Source of the DNA: Candidatus Bathyarchaeota archaeon | GTDB lineage: Archaea > Thermoproteota > Bathyarchaeia > Bathyarchaeales > SOJC01 | Assembly (NCBI GenBank): GCA_020352645.1 | Contig: CP070683.1 | Location: 1,191,876 to 1,252,285 of the forward strand | Reading direction: 5' to 3' | DNA: 60,410 nt | In this document: piece by piece, positions 7,782 to 16,710 of the stretch | Position numbering within the stretch: the first letter of the stretch is position 1 | Layout of the letters: every line of letters begins with the position of its first letter | Notes under the pieces: model-generated | Told to the model about the DNA's origin: nothing | Database searches by the model: none | What the model saw: the letters and a program-made list of their open reading frames with translations, nothing else | Translations under genes and position numbers: made by a program

Positions 7782-8773
7782 TATAGCTCTCTACTCCTAG
7801 CAAATTTATCTCCGAAGCGTTCTAAGATTGAAGCAGCCATTAGCGGAAAAACAACCATAACGTCACCTACAATAGTCGCCTTGCTCGCGCGTGGTTTGAT
7901 CTTACCCCAACTTGTAGCTTCAGACAAGGTGGAGCCTGAGAGTCCTCCTGTTTCAGGTCGATCCATGGTAATGAGAATGGCGTAGTCAATGCCTTTTCTG
8001 GATATTGCTGCTGAATGCTGAATGGTGTTTCGTGGCACTCCTCCTCCAAGAACTACCATTCCGATTCTGGATGACTTCTTAAGAATCTCAACGAGTTCTA
8101 GCGTTTCTTTGAAAGCGTTCACTTTGAGGACTGGCTTAGGGGGCCTACGCTGCATATGGACCAGATGAATATAGCTGAACTCAGAGTCACGGATTGCGGG
8201 GACAAAAATAGGAACCTTTGCATCATATGCTGATCTGACAATCGAGTTGGAATCGTCTATTCTCTTTCCAATTTCAGTCATCAACTCGTTTGATGAGAAC
8301 TCGTAATCCTTCTTTTCTTCAGCAATCTGATCAAACATCTTAACTAGATTCGAATCTTCTTTGATGAAATCCTCCTCTGGCACAAAGATGTCATATATGC
8401 GGTATGTGTGATATTTGTAGAGCAACCAGTCATCCGTCCTCCAATGACCCTTGTAATGGTGCCCTCCAAAAGCTTCGAGCAAATCATGAATTACGTTAGC
8501 TCCAGTAGTCACAACAACATCGACGAATCTTTTTCGAATCAAATCTGCTAAGATCGACCTCAAGCCAGCTGGGACTACAGCCCCCGCTAGTGAAAGAAGA
8601 ATCGTGCACTCTTCATCTCGAACCATACGTTCGTAAATGTCACAGGCTTCCGCCACCCGGCCAGCGCCGAAGGAGCCTGACTTTCCAAACTCCGCAATTA
8701 GCTCATTTACGGTCATCTTTGACCTGACCTTCATGTGAACTACTGAATCCTCAAAAAGATCTTCGCGTTTCAC
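7781..8773 (-). CDS. dys: Deoxyhypusine synthase
   Basis: Transfers the aminobutyl group of spermidine to a lysine of aIF5A, the first step of hypusine formation. Seen: VVVTTGANVIHDLLEAFGGHHYKG (NAD/substrate region), the GGGVPRN-type loop, and the C-terminal catalytic block SGSTLSEATSWGKIKP containing the active-site lysine. Length 330 aa fits the family. The GTG start is followed by an N-terminal extension of about 15 residues before the usual TVNELIAEFGKSGSFGA. It is followed by a coupled small Cys-rich gene. Confidence 0.93.
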   Translation of the reverse strand: MKREDLFEDSVVHMKVRSKMTVNELIAEFGKSGSFGAGRVAEACDIYERMVRDEECTILLSLAGAVVPAGLRSILADLIRKRFVDVVVTTGANVIHDLLEAFGGHHYKGHWRTDDWLLYKYHTYRIYDIFVPEEDFIKEDSNLVKMFDQIAEEKKDYEFSSNELMTEIGKRIDDSNSIVRSAYDAKVPIFVPAIRDSEFSYIHLVHMQRRPPKPVLKVNAFKETLELVEILKKSSRIGMVVLGGGVPRNTIQHSAAISRKGIDYAILITMDRPETGGLSGSTLSEATSWGKIKPRASKATIVGDVMVVFPLMAASILERFGDKFARSREL

Positions 8774-8912
8774 TTAGGTTCACTTCATGAGATGTTCAAT
8801 GTTTGAGGTTCGTTGTGAAAAGTCTTTCTATGCACCGAAATGCTCATCGGACAAAAGTTAAGAGAACGTTTAGATGAATATGAGAGCAATACCTGAGCTT
8901 TGAGGTGATCAA

Positions 8913-10115
8913 GTGAACCAGAAGCGACACCCAACAAAATACCTGGGTGAAGAATATCGAAGACTGGAGAGCGAAAGCCTGAATTGGGAGCTGAAGGAGC
9001 TTCAGACAGCCAGCGAACCTGTGTGCACAGTAGATGGAAAGAAGGTAATCATGCTCTGTGCAAACAATTATCTCAACTTATCAACCCATCCAAAAGTTGT
9101 CAAAGCCGCCCTCAACGCCACTAGGGAATTTGGCGCAGGAGCAGGCAGCGACCGATCCATTGCCGGGAACATGACCTTACACGAAGAACTTGACAGACGT
9201 CTAGCAAGGTTCAAGAAAGCTCCAGCCTCTTTGACCTATCAAACGGGGTTTATGGCAAATGAGGGATTGGTCCCCCAACTGTGCGGAAGAGGTGACTTGT
9301 TCATTTCAGATGAGCTAAACCATGGCTCCATAATCGATGGCGTTCGCCTTTCTCATGCAGATAGAGCGATCTTCAAGCACAAGGACGTTGATGACTTGAA
9401 ACATGTCATGGCAGAAGCTGAAAAGCACCAGCCACGATACAATCACATTTGGATTTTGACGGATGGGGTGTTCAGCATGGACGGAGATCTGGCGCCCTTA
9501 GCCGAAATTGCCGAGGTTGCTGAAGAATATGGTGCAGGTGTATATGTTGATGATGCGCATGGGGAAGGAGTCCTCGGTGAAGGTGGCCGGGGGATAGTCA
9601 GTCACTTCAAATTAAACAGAGACCAAGTGCATGTTGAGATGGGCACCTTTTCCAAAGCCTTCGGTGTCATAGGAGGACACATAACAGGTGGAGAAGACCT
9701 GAGAAACTTCGCTTACAACAAGTCAAGAAGCTGGCTTCTAAGTGGCGGTGTACCACCTGGTGATGCTGCAGCCTGTATAGCAGCCATTGACGTCCTTGAG
9801 ACAGAGCCAGAACATGTTAGGAAAGTGTGGAAGAATCGAAACTACTTCCTGAATGCATTGCAGGACCTTGGCTTTGATACTGGGAATAGCGAAACTCCAA
9901 TAATACCAGTGATGTGTGGGGAAAGCAGAACTGCAAAACAACTTGCTGATTTCATATGGGAGAAAGGTATCTTCGCGTTGCCAATAGTCTTCCCAATGGT
10001 AGCACGTGGCAAAGCCCGAATCAGGGTTCAACTATGTACGAAGCATACTGAAGAGCATTTAGACAACGCAGCCGAAGCCTTCAAGGAAGGAGGAAAAAAG
10101 CTAGGCTTGATCTAA
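8913..10115 (+). CDS. KBL/BioF-type alpha-oxoamine synthase (glycine C-acetyltransferase-like)
   Basis: A 400-aa fold-type I PLP enzyme. Seen: CANNYLNLSTHPKV, GSDRSIAGNMTLHEELD, the cofactor-stacking DELNHGSIIDG, DDAHGEGVLGEGGRG, and the PLP lysine in GTFSKAFGVIGG. This subfamily joins an amino acid and an acyl-CoA: glycine C-acetyltransferase (threonine catabolism) or AONS (biotin). The sequence looks closer to glycine C-acetyltransferase, but no threonine dehydrogenase or biotin gene is adjacent. The GTG start follows GAGGTGATCA. Confidence 0.85.
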   Translation: MNQKRHPTKYLGEEYRRLESESLNWELKELQTASEPVCTVDGKKVIMLCANNYLNLSTHPKVVKAALNATREFGAGAGSDRSIAGNMTLHEELDRRLARFKKAPASLTYQTGFMANEGLVPQLCGRGDLFISDELNHGSIIDGVRLSHADRAIFKHKDVDDLKHVMAEAEKHQPRYNHIWILTDGVFSMDGDLAPLAEIAEVAEEYGAGVYVDDAHGEGVLGEGGRGIVSHFKLNRDQVHVEMGTFSKAFGVIGGHITGGEDLRNFAYNKSRSWLLSGGVPPGDAAACIAAIDVLETEPEHVRKVWKNRNYFLNALQDLGFDTGNSETPIIPVMCGESRTAKQLADFIWEKGIFALPIVFPMVARGKARIRVQLCTKHTEEHLDNAAEAFKEGGKKLGLI

Positions 10116-10291
10116 GAATCGAGAAGCAATCTACCCCCCTATTTAGGAATGTGCACTAGCCAATCTGAACGAGCATGATTGGGAAACCCATCTAGTAGCT
10201 CGCCAGCCAATATAGTTAGAGTTAAATCAACCATTCTCCAAATCAATGCAGCAATTTGATGGAGTGTCAATAACTGTCCTTAACGGAGTGG

Positions 10292-10891
10292 ATGCGCAGT
10301 CTAGCGCTGCAGTTCGGATATCTTGGAGTGTTCTTAATAAGTCTTCTCGGGACTATGGCTATCATTATCCCAATACCATATACGCTTGTGATCCTGTTTC
10401 TGGGGATTGATGGATGGGATCCGTTGATGCTGACACTGGCAGGAGGTGTTGGATCAGCCCTCGGAGAATTTATTGGCTATTTTCTCGGATACTATGGAAG
10501 AAAAGTCATCAGCCAAGAAAGGTTGAAAAACATGGATTATCTGCTGAAACTATTTGGAAAATATACTCCTGCAGCCATTTTCCTTTTCGCACTAACTCCC
10601 CTCCCGGACGATCTGCTATTTATCCCACTTGGCATCCTTCGCTATAATCCAATCAAGGCTCTACTCCCTGCTTTGGCGGGGAAATCACTGATGTCCTATA
10701 TTCTTGCTTCCTTCGGGAACGCCTATGGTGACTTTCTGGTTCTTCTCTTCGGTGATGAGAAAGGATTGATTGGAGCGGTGATGACAGGAGTTCTTTTGAT
10801 TCTTGTGATTTACGTGTTGTACAGAGTTGATTGGCAGAAAGTCTTCGAAAAATACGTTGGAAGTAGAGATTCCCATGATGATGCTGCTTGA
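10292..10891 (+). CDS. VTT/DedA-like membrane protein
   Basis: A 199-aa polytopic protein with the VTT (SNARE-associated/DedA) pattern: the re-entrant segment GGVGSALGEFIGYFLGYYGRK and a second LPDDLLFIPLGILRYNP loop with conserved acidic and proline residues. DedA relatives act in membrane homeostasis and, as shown for some members, phospholipid flipping. It overlaps the following transporter gene by 17 bp, so the two are probably one transcript. Confidence 0.75.
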   Translation: MRSLALQFGYLGVFLISLLGTMAIIIPIPYTLVILFLGIDGWDPLMLTLAGGVGSALGEFIGYFLGYYGRKVISQERLKNMDYLLKLFGKYTPAAIFLFALTPLPDDLLFIPLGILRYNPIKALLPALAGKSLMSYILASFGNAYGDFLVLLFGDEKGLIGAVMTGVLLILVIYVLYRVDWQKVFEKYVGSRDSHDDAA

Positions 10892-11639
10892 CCACATTAT
10901 CATTATTGCCAGTGCCTTCTTGCTTGGAATCGTAGATGCTTCCTTCGGGATGGGATATGGAACCATATTGACTCCAGTGCTGCTCATGGTTGGCTTTGAG
11001 CCTCTTGCAGTAATTCCAGCAGTTCTGATTTCCCAACTTTCTGGAAATTTCCTGGCAGCGCTATTCCACCACAGGTTTGAGAACGTAGATCTTTCAGCAA
11101 GCAGCGTCCAATTGAGAATAGCAGTTATTCTCTCATTTCTAGGATTAGCTGGATCTGCTCTTGCAGTGGTTGTTGCAGTGAACCTGCCGATTCTCTATCT
11201 GAGCATATACATAGGCATAGCTGTCGCCTGTTCGGGTTTAATTGTTCTAGCAGCAAGGAAGAGGGAAATGGCTTTTTCATGGAGCAAGCTGCTCCTTGTG
11301 GGCTCGTTTGCTTCTTTCAACAAAGGTATGAGTGGAGGAGGATATGGACCTGTAATCGTGGCGGGGCAGCTTCTTGCGGGAGCAACAGTGAAGGGCGCAA
11401 TTGGAATTACCACCTTAGCAGAAGGAATCACCTGTGCTTTCGCTGCGCTTGTCTATTTCTTTGTTGGCATAAACACAGATTGGCTCCTAACAGTTTCACT
11501 TCTACTTGGCGTCATCTTCTCGGCGCCAGTTGCCGCTTTCATAGTTAAGAAGATTGAAGACGAGCGAATGAAGATTTTTATGGGTATCGTTGCATTTGCA
11601 TTGGGAGTATTCACAATAACCAGCGCCCTGTTATCATAG
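10875..11639 (+). CDS. TauE/SafE family anion permease
   Basis: A 254-aa membrane protein (about eight helices) with the duplicated TauE/SafE signature: GIVDASFGMGYGTILTPVLL in the first half and NKGMSGGGYGPVIVAGQLL in the second. Members move sulfite, sulfonates or other organic anions. I start at the first of three consecutive ATGs (10875); an upstream TTG at 10827 would lengthen the overlap with the VTT gene. Substrate unknown. Confidence 0.8.
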   Translation: MMMLLDHIIIIASAFLLGIVDASFGMGYGTILTPVLLMVGFEPLAVIPAVLISQLSGNFLAALFHHRFENVDLSASSVQLRIAVILSFLGLAGSALAVVVAVNLPILYLSIYIGIAVACSGLIVLAARKREMAFSWSKLLLVGSFASFNKGMSGGGYGPVIVAGQLLAGATVKGAIGITTLAEGITCAFAALVYFFVGINTDWLLTVSLLLGVIFSAPVAAFIVKKIEDERMKIFMGIVAFALGVFTITSALLS

Positions 11640-11793
11640 TTGGCAAGACTGGTGAAACATGAGAAAGTCAATGTCTTAATGCATATGATGAATAAAGCAT
11701 TCTGTGAATGTTCTTCTCTTGGGAAGGAATGCACGTAACTTATCACGTCTTGGAGAATTGTTGACATCCAAGCCGTGGCATTCCATAATACGT

Positions 11794-12102
11794 TCATGAG
11801 GATTCTTCTTTGGGCTGATCAGGTTCTTTTCTTGCTTGATCTAGTTTCCTAGCCCAGCTGTCAATGAATTCCTCTCTGAGGTTCTCCTCTGCCAGTGTGA
11901 GCGGGTGGGTTAGATCGACTGTCTGCTCGCCTTTCCGCGACCTATCAAAACGTGTGTTTGCAAAGTATGATACAGCCATCCAGATGGAAGAGAGTATAAT
12001 CAGTGCAGTTGCACGCGTTGTATCTACCCCCACGACGACTAAGACTCCGGCTAAGATGGCTATGTACGCAACAACATAGAACATGATCTGTGTCTTATGC
12101 AA
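11794..12102 (-). CDS. Small two-helix membrane protein with DUF2096-like tail
   Basis: 102 aa: two hydrophobic helices (about residues 6-24 and 31-47), then a charged tail. Residues from about 70 on (LAEENLREEF, DSWARKLDQARKEPD) nearly match an internal segment of the soluble protein encoded at 24781-25302, at both protein and DNA level. The rest of the two proteins is unrelated, so this looks like a chimera or a segmental conversion. The TTG start has GGAG upstream. Function unknown. Confidence 0.65.
   Translation of the reverse strand: MHKTQIMFYVVAYIAILAGVLVVVGVDTTRATALIILSSIWMAVSYFANTRFDRSRKGEQTVDLTHPLTLAEENLREEFIDSWARKLDQARKEPDQPKEESS
11813..11892 (-). repeat. 80-bp dispersed repeat, copy A
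   Basis: The minus strand here matches 24988-25067 of the plus strand at 71 of 80 positions without gaps, including 28 consecutive identical bases. Both copies are read in the same protein frame. Confidence 0.85.
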
Positions 12103-12197
12103 ATCCTTTAACTCCTTGATCTACATTTAAGGAAAGACATCTATTATTTCAGCTTTAGCATACAATATAGAAGGAACTTGGAGGGTGACTTGAAAGC

Positions 12198-13487
12198 TTG
12201 AAGGTCATTGCTGATCTTCACATACATAGTCGTTTTAGCCGGGCGACGAGTAGAAGAGTGAATGTTGAAGAGATTGCAAGATTCGCAGAGACAAAAGGTC
12301 TGAGCCTTGTTGGAACTGGAGATTTCACTCATCCAATATGGCTGAAAGAACTCAAACAAAGCTTGGCTCCTATACCTAACACAAACCTCTTTGAGCCTGC
12401 TAGGAGAAATCACCCAACCAGTTTCATGATAACAGGCGAAGTGAGCACAATCTTCGCCCTAGATGACAAGACAAGAAAGATACATCACTTGATTCTAGCT
12501 CCCAGTTTTGAGGTCGCGGGGCAAATCAACGATGTTCTTTCGAGTCACGGTGACCTGAGTGATGACGGAAGGCCAACCCTTGACATGACTGCGGCGCAGT
12601 TAGTGGAAGAGATCCTGACTATTTGCGCAGATATTGAAGTTATCCCGGCTCACGTTTGGACACCTTGGTTTAGCGCTCTTGGTGCCTTCAACGGATTCGA
12701 TCGAGTGGAAGAGTGTTACCAAGACATGACCAAACACCTTCATGCGTTAGAAACTGGGTTATCTTCCGATCCTGGGATGAATTGGCGCTTAAGTACCTTG
12801 GACAGATATACGTTAATCTCGAACAGCGACTGTCACAGCTGCTGGCCATGGAGGATAGGACGAGAAGCTAACGTTTTCGAATTGCCACAACTCACGTATT
12901 CCGAGATTATAGAAGTACTGCGCACAAAGGATCCTGATCGTTTCAAGTTCACAGTTGAAACTGATCCAGCCTATGGGAAATACCACTGGACCGGTCATAG
13001 AAACTGCAATGTGGCAATGCCTCCTGCCAAGGCGATGAAATATGGTAATCGTTGCCCAGTATGTCGCGGAAAATTAACGAAAGGCGTTGAACAAAGAGTG
13101 GAGGAACTTGCAGACAGAAGAACTGGATACAGACCGCCGAATGCAATTAACTACATTCATCTACTTCCGTTATCGGAAATCATTGCAGCTGTCTTAGGCA
13201 CATCCTCTCCCTCCACTCGAGAAGTCTGGAGCGTCTACCAGCATCTAATTGTGAAGTTCGGGAATGAATACGAGGTGCTAATGGAAGCGCCAAAAGAAGA
13301 AATGTCAAGAATCGTTGACGCCAGAATCGCCGAGGCTGTGATGAAAGTCAGGATGGGAAAAGCTCACGTTACTCCGGGTTACGACGGGGTTTATGGTGTC
13401 CTTTGTCCTTTTGACAACCAGACGAAAGCTGAGGAGATAATTGATATTCCGCAGCGATCTCTCACGGATTGGTGCAGCACGAAGTAA
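12198..13487 (+). CDS. Endonuclease Q (deaminated-base DNA repair nuclease)
   Basis: A 429-aa PHP-domain protein. EndoQ nicks DNA 5' of uracil, hypoxanthine, xanthine and AP sites in Thermococcales and other archaea. Seen: the PHP motif DLHIHSRFSRA, GTGDFTHP, the internal AHVWTPWFSALGAFNGF and SDCHSCWPWRIGREA metal-site segments, and a zinc-finger region with CPVCRGKLTKGV. Length is close to Thermococcus EndoQ. The TTG start at 12198 lies after a strong GGAGGGTGA. It stands alone between unrelated genes. Confidence 0.88.
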   Translation: MKVIADLHIHSRFSRATSRRVNVEEIARFAETKGLSLVGTGDFTHPIWLKELKQSLAPIPNTNLFEPARRNHPTSFMITGEVSTIFALDDKTRKIHHLILAPSFEVAGQINDVLSSHGDLSDDGRPTLDMTAAQLVEEILTICADIEVIPAHVWTPWFSALGAFNGFDRVEECYQDMTKHLHALETGLSSDPGMNWRLSTLDRYTLISNSDCHSCWPWRIGREANVFELPQLTYSEIIEVLRTKDPDRFKFTVETDPAYGKYHWTGHRNCNVAMPPAKAMKYGNRCPVCRGKLTKGVEQRVEELADRRTGYRPPNAINYIHLLPLSEIIAAVLGTSSPSTREVWSVYQHLIVKFGNEYEVLMEAPKEEMSRIVDARIAEAVMKVRMGKAHVTPGYDGVYGVLCPFDNQTKAEEIIDIPQRSLTDWCSTK

Positions 13488-13652
13488 TTTGTCCATACAA
13501 ACCCAACGAGACTAGTGGAAGCGCTTCAAAGCAGATGACAGAATTCGGGTGTACTTGAGTTCCACTATTCGATCAAACTGATGAAACCTTTTTATGCTAC
13601 CTAGACTCACGTTCTAAAAACACGAGGGCAAAGCGAGGAGCATACCTGGAAC

Positions 13653-14567
13653 TTGGTCAGCCTTAAGCGGTTAGCACTTCGAATAAGGACCTTGCGTATT
13701 GCAAGTTTGATAGTTTTCTTTTTGCTCTTCAACGCTATTTTGTTCGGTGTTGAGCCGATATCTCTTATCCTTCCAGTCCTGCAAAGCCAAGGAAATCCTG
13801 CAGAGACTATAGGAGATGCCTTCGCCATAATGCAGCATATGCTTTGGGAAACCGTTTTTCCATGGCTTCCACTGGCCTCCTTCCTCATTGTTGCTGTCCT
13901 ACTGGGCAGAGCTTTATGCGGCTGGGCTTGTCCTTTCGGCTTGATTCAGGAGATGCTGGGGTACGTGAAAAGAAGACACACAGAAATCTCGTCCAGGACG
14001 CATAAGGATTTGATTTACGTGAAGTACCTGATTCTTGGAGTAACGTTGTTCATCAGCGTCGCAATCTCCATAACCGTTGTTTCGGGAACAGGTCGTGCAT
14101 ATAAGGAGGCCTTAGGAGTATTTGCTCAAGCTCCTTTCAACGCGTTAAGCCCTCACGATACATTGTTTGCAACTATACCTAGTCTGGCATCGAAAACGTA
14201 CTCTGGGCTTCCGCCCTATGATAACCTGCTGGGAGCTCTAGGCGCCCTATCCCCGGTATTTTGGACTCGTCTGTTCATTCTGGCTCTGGTGATTGCATTT
14301 GCAGTTTATACACCTCGAAGCTGGTGCCTATACATCTGCCCCGTGGGAGCGTTGATGGCTTTGCTAAATCGTTTCAGCTTCTTGGGTCTGAAGAGAGATG
14401 TTGTGCGTTGCACAAAAGAGGGTTGCCGCAACTGTGTCGACAAATGCCCGATGAAGGTCCCAATCCTTGATTTGCCTTGGGAGAAATTCACTCATCCAGA
14501 GTGCATATATTGTCTTGAATGCGTGGATGCATGCTCAGCAAAAGCTCTCAAACCAAAGTTCCCTTAG
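13653..14567 (+). CDS. NapH/NosR-like membrane 4Fe-4S protein
   Basis: A 304-aa integral membrane ferredoxin. TM helices flank the conserved CGWACPFGLIQEML and CPVGALMALLNRF motifs, and two C-terminal 4Fe-4S clusters follow (CRNCVDKCP and CIYCLECVDAC). Such proteins pass electrons between quinol and periplasmic or cytosolic partners. The first cluster motif has an enlarged spacing (C-x4-C-x2-C-x3-CP). No reductase catalytic subunit is adjacent, so the partner is unknown. Confidence 0.82.
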   Translation: MVSLKRLALRIRTLRIASLIVFFLLFNAILFGVEPISLILPVLQSQGNPAETIGDAFAIMQHMLWETVFPWLPLASFLIVAVLLGRALCGWACPFGLIQEMLGYVKRRHTEISSRTHKDLIYVKYLILGVTLFISVAISITVVSGTGRAYKEALGVFAQAPFNALSPHDTLFATIPSLASKTYSGLPPYDNLLGALGALSPVFWTRLFILALVIAFAVYTPRSWCLYICPVGALMALLNRFSFLGLKRDVVRCTKEGCRNCVDKCPMKVPILDLPWEKFTHPECIYCLECVDACSAKALKPKFP

Positions 14568-14702
14568 AGAACCCATCGGGTCAGAAAAGCTTCTCAAAAC
14601 CAGCGTTTTGGATTTCGCGCACAGCAAAGGTTGAATCTTAATCGAGGATGAACAATGCTTTAATTCAAGCTTTTCTTCTGTCATTAGGGAGGGTCTCAGC
14701 AC

Positions 14703-15038
14703 ATGGAGGAAAAAAAACGGAGTAGCGATATATCGAGCTCTCTAGGTTTGAAAGACCCTGAAAGCTTTGTTCTGACAGAACCTGAGGCTATAGAGATAGC
14801 TTCGGGCTATTCCATATCCATCAAGTACGATAAGACTGGCAGACCATTGATTTTCGTTAAGAAATATGGCGATCTTGATCCAAGGGGATTAAGGAGGCGA
14901 ATTGAACGAAATTACCCAGGCGCTGCTATCAAAGGCCTTGAAAAGAGAAAGCCAATCAAGATTGGTCACAACGTTGCAAGATCAAAAAAGCTGATCAACA
15001 AGGGAAGTCAGAGACGCAAGAAGGCAAAAAGCACATAG
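14703..15038 (+). CDS. Conserved-looking basic protein, unknown function
   Basis: 111 aa. The central part (EAIEIASGYSISIKYDKTG and IFVKKYGDLDPRGLRRRIE) looks folded, with a strand-turn-helix character, and the C-terminus is very basic (KKLINKGSQRRKKAKS), suggesting nucleic-acid binding. A GGAGG lies about 15 nt before the ATG. No family recognised. Confidence 0.6.
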   Translation: MEEKKRSSDISSSLGLKDPESFVLTEPEAIEIASGYSISIKYDKTGRPLIFVKKYGDLDPRGLRRRIERNYPGAAIKGLEKRKPIKIGHNVARSKKLINKGSQRRKKAKST

Positions 15039-15228
15039 CGAAACTCTCTCGCGCGGAATTCTACATTCCGACACGAGATTGAAATTATAGATACACGCTT
15101 TTAATAAGCTTCACGCCTTTACAAACGTAAAAAAACGCATCAAAAAACATAGCTTGCGAACATCCCAGCATTCATAATACACCACTGACTTAACACCCTT
15201 AATATCTAAGTCTCGTCAAATACTCGTT

Positions 15229-15483
15229 GTGGAAGAAATGACTCGACGAAAGGACGCTACCATTTACTCGCAAAAGAAACCAGAAAAACCTCAACGACAA
15301 GAAGCCTGGCCGTGGCCATCCCCAACTCCCTCACCGCGACTTCCAACTGAAGACTCTGCAAGAATACTGAAGATGATTTTCGATCGCCTTGACGCCATCG
15401 AAAAGCGATTGGCAAGCATCGAAAAAATCATGCTCAAGGGAAATCAAACAGTGCCTCAATCGAAACACACTGGGAAGCACTAA
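15229..15483 (+). CDS. Short protein with C-terminal coiled coil, unknown function
   Basis: 84 aa: a basic and proline-rich N-terminal half (WPWPSPTPSPRLP), then a heptad-like helix (LKMIFDRLDAIEKRLASIEKIML). The GTG start is preceded by an AT-rich promoter-like region. It converges with the radical SAM gene, their stop codons overlapping at 15480-15483. Function unknown. Confidence 0.5.
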   Translation: MEEMTRRKDATIYSQKKPEKPQRQEAWPWPSPTPSPRLPTEDSARILKMIFDRLDAIEKRLASIEKIMLKGNQTVPQSKHTGKH

Positions 15484-16553
15484 GCCACAAAGAATGCTCT
15501 AGGCTTCTTGATATATTCGCCTCGAATAGGAATACGCGTATTGCATTTGGGGCATTTCTTATTCTGTGTAACGTTGTATTTTCTTATCGAATACGCGGAT
15601 CTTTGAACAAGCTTCTCACCACAATTTCGACAATAAGTGCTCTCATATTTGTGGCCGGGAACATTTCCGATGTATGGATAGTGAACTCCTGACTTCTTTG
15701 CTATCTGATATGCTCTCTCTAGCATCCGGATCTTGGTTGGTGGGCGATCAAACTTATAAGCAGGATAATAGCGGACGAAGTGCAACGGGGTATCAGGTCC
15801 AACATCCCTAAGATGGTGTTCTACAGTCTCTTCTACACAGCTCTCTGTGTCACTAACACCGTTTATCAGAAGGTTCACGACTTCTACGTGGATCCCGCTC
15901 TTCTTGGCTTCTCTCGCGTTCTTCCATACTTTTTCGAGTTCAACGTCACAACAATACTTGCGGTAGGTTTCGGAATCCCCTTTTATGTCGATTTTCAAAC
16001 CATCCATTCCAGAGTTCTTGAGTAGTTGCAGCGCTTCCGAAGTCATATATCCGTTTGAAACGAAGCAAGAGTACAAGCCTTTTCTACGTGCAGCTTTGAA
16101 AAGGGAGGTTGCCCAATCTGACAGGAGTGTGGGCTCTTGGAAGCTGATGCAAACCCCTTCATCGTTTCGACGCATTGAAATGTCGACGATTGAATCGAAG
16201 CTATGAAATCTGGCGGCTGCCGGATTGGGTTCGGACTTGGAGAGGTGAAAGTTCTGGCACCATGGACAGTCAAAGTTGCATGACCATGTGGATAGAGTGA
16301 GGGCAGTTGAGCCGGGCCAGTAATGGAAAAATGGTTTCACTTCAATCGGGCGACTTTCTATAGCACTGATGTCCCCGTAAACAAGAGTATAGAGCTTGCC
16401 ATCGATGTTTTTTCTTGTCTTACAATGGCCTTTTTTCCCGTTTTCTATTAAACATCTTCGTTCACACAAACCACACTCAACCTTTTTTTCCGGCATTCTC
16501 TTGTAGAGAAGAGCCTCATGAACTGTGGGATAATCGACAAAGCTTTTTCTCAT
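15480..16553 (-). CDS. amrS: AmmeMemoRadiSam-type radical SAM enzyme (AmrS-like)
   Basis: A 357-aa radical SAM protein with the CxxxCxxC cluster motif in CNFDCPWCQNFHLS. An N-terminal four-Cys knuckle (CGLCERRC, then GHCKTR) and a C-terminal zinc ribbon (CRNCGEKL, CPKCNTRIP) match the AmrS family formerly called PflA-like. AmrS is thought to work with AMMECR1 and Memo proteins, but neither partner is in this window. The substrate is unknown for the family. The gene is monocistronic. Confidence 0.85.
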   Translation of the reverse strand: MRKSFVDYPTVHEALLYKRMPEKKVECGLCERRCLIENGKKGHCKTRKNIDGKLYTLVYGDISAIESRPIEVKPFFHYWPGSTALTLSTWSCNFDCPWCQNFHLSKSEPNPAAARFHSFDSIVDISMRRNDEGVCISFQEPTLLSDWATSLFKAARRKGLYSCFVSNGYMTSEALQLLKNSGMDGLKIDIKGDSETYRKYCCDVELEKVWKNAREAKKSGIHVEVVNLLINGVSDTESCVEETVEHHLRDVGPDTPLHFVRYYPAYKFDRPPTKIRMLERAYQIAKKSGVHYPYIGNVPGHKYESTYCRNCGEKLVQRSAYSIRKYNVTQNKKCPKCNTRIPIRGEYIKKPRAFFVA

Positions 16554-16710
16554 AATTGCCCAAATAATAGTTGGTTTTCAGTGAGATTAAGTTTACTTTC
16601 AGTCGAAATATGAATAATGTAGTCTTTTCAAAGGTAGGATGGAAAGCTTTTGAGCAGTTCTACTTGTCTCGAAAAAACAAAGATTGTGAGAAGTAAATGT
16701 ATAGGAAAGC

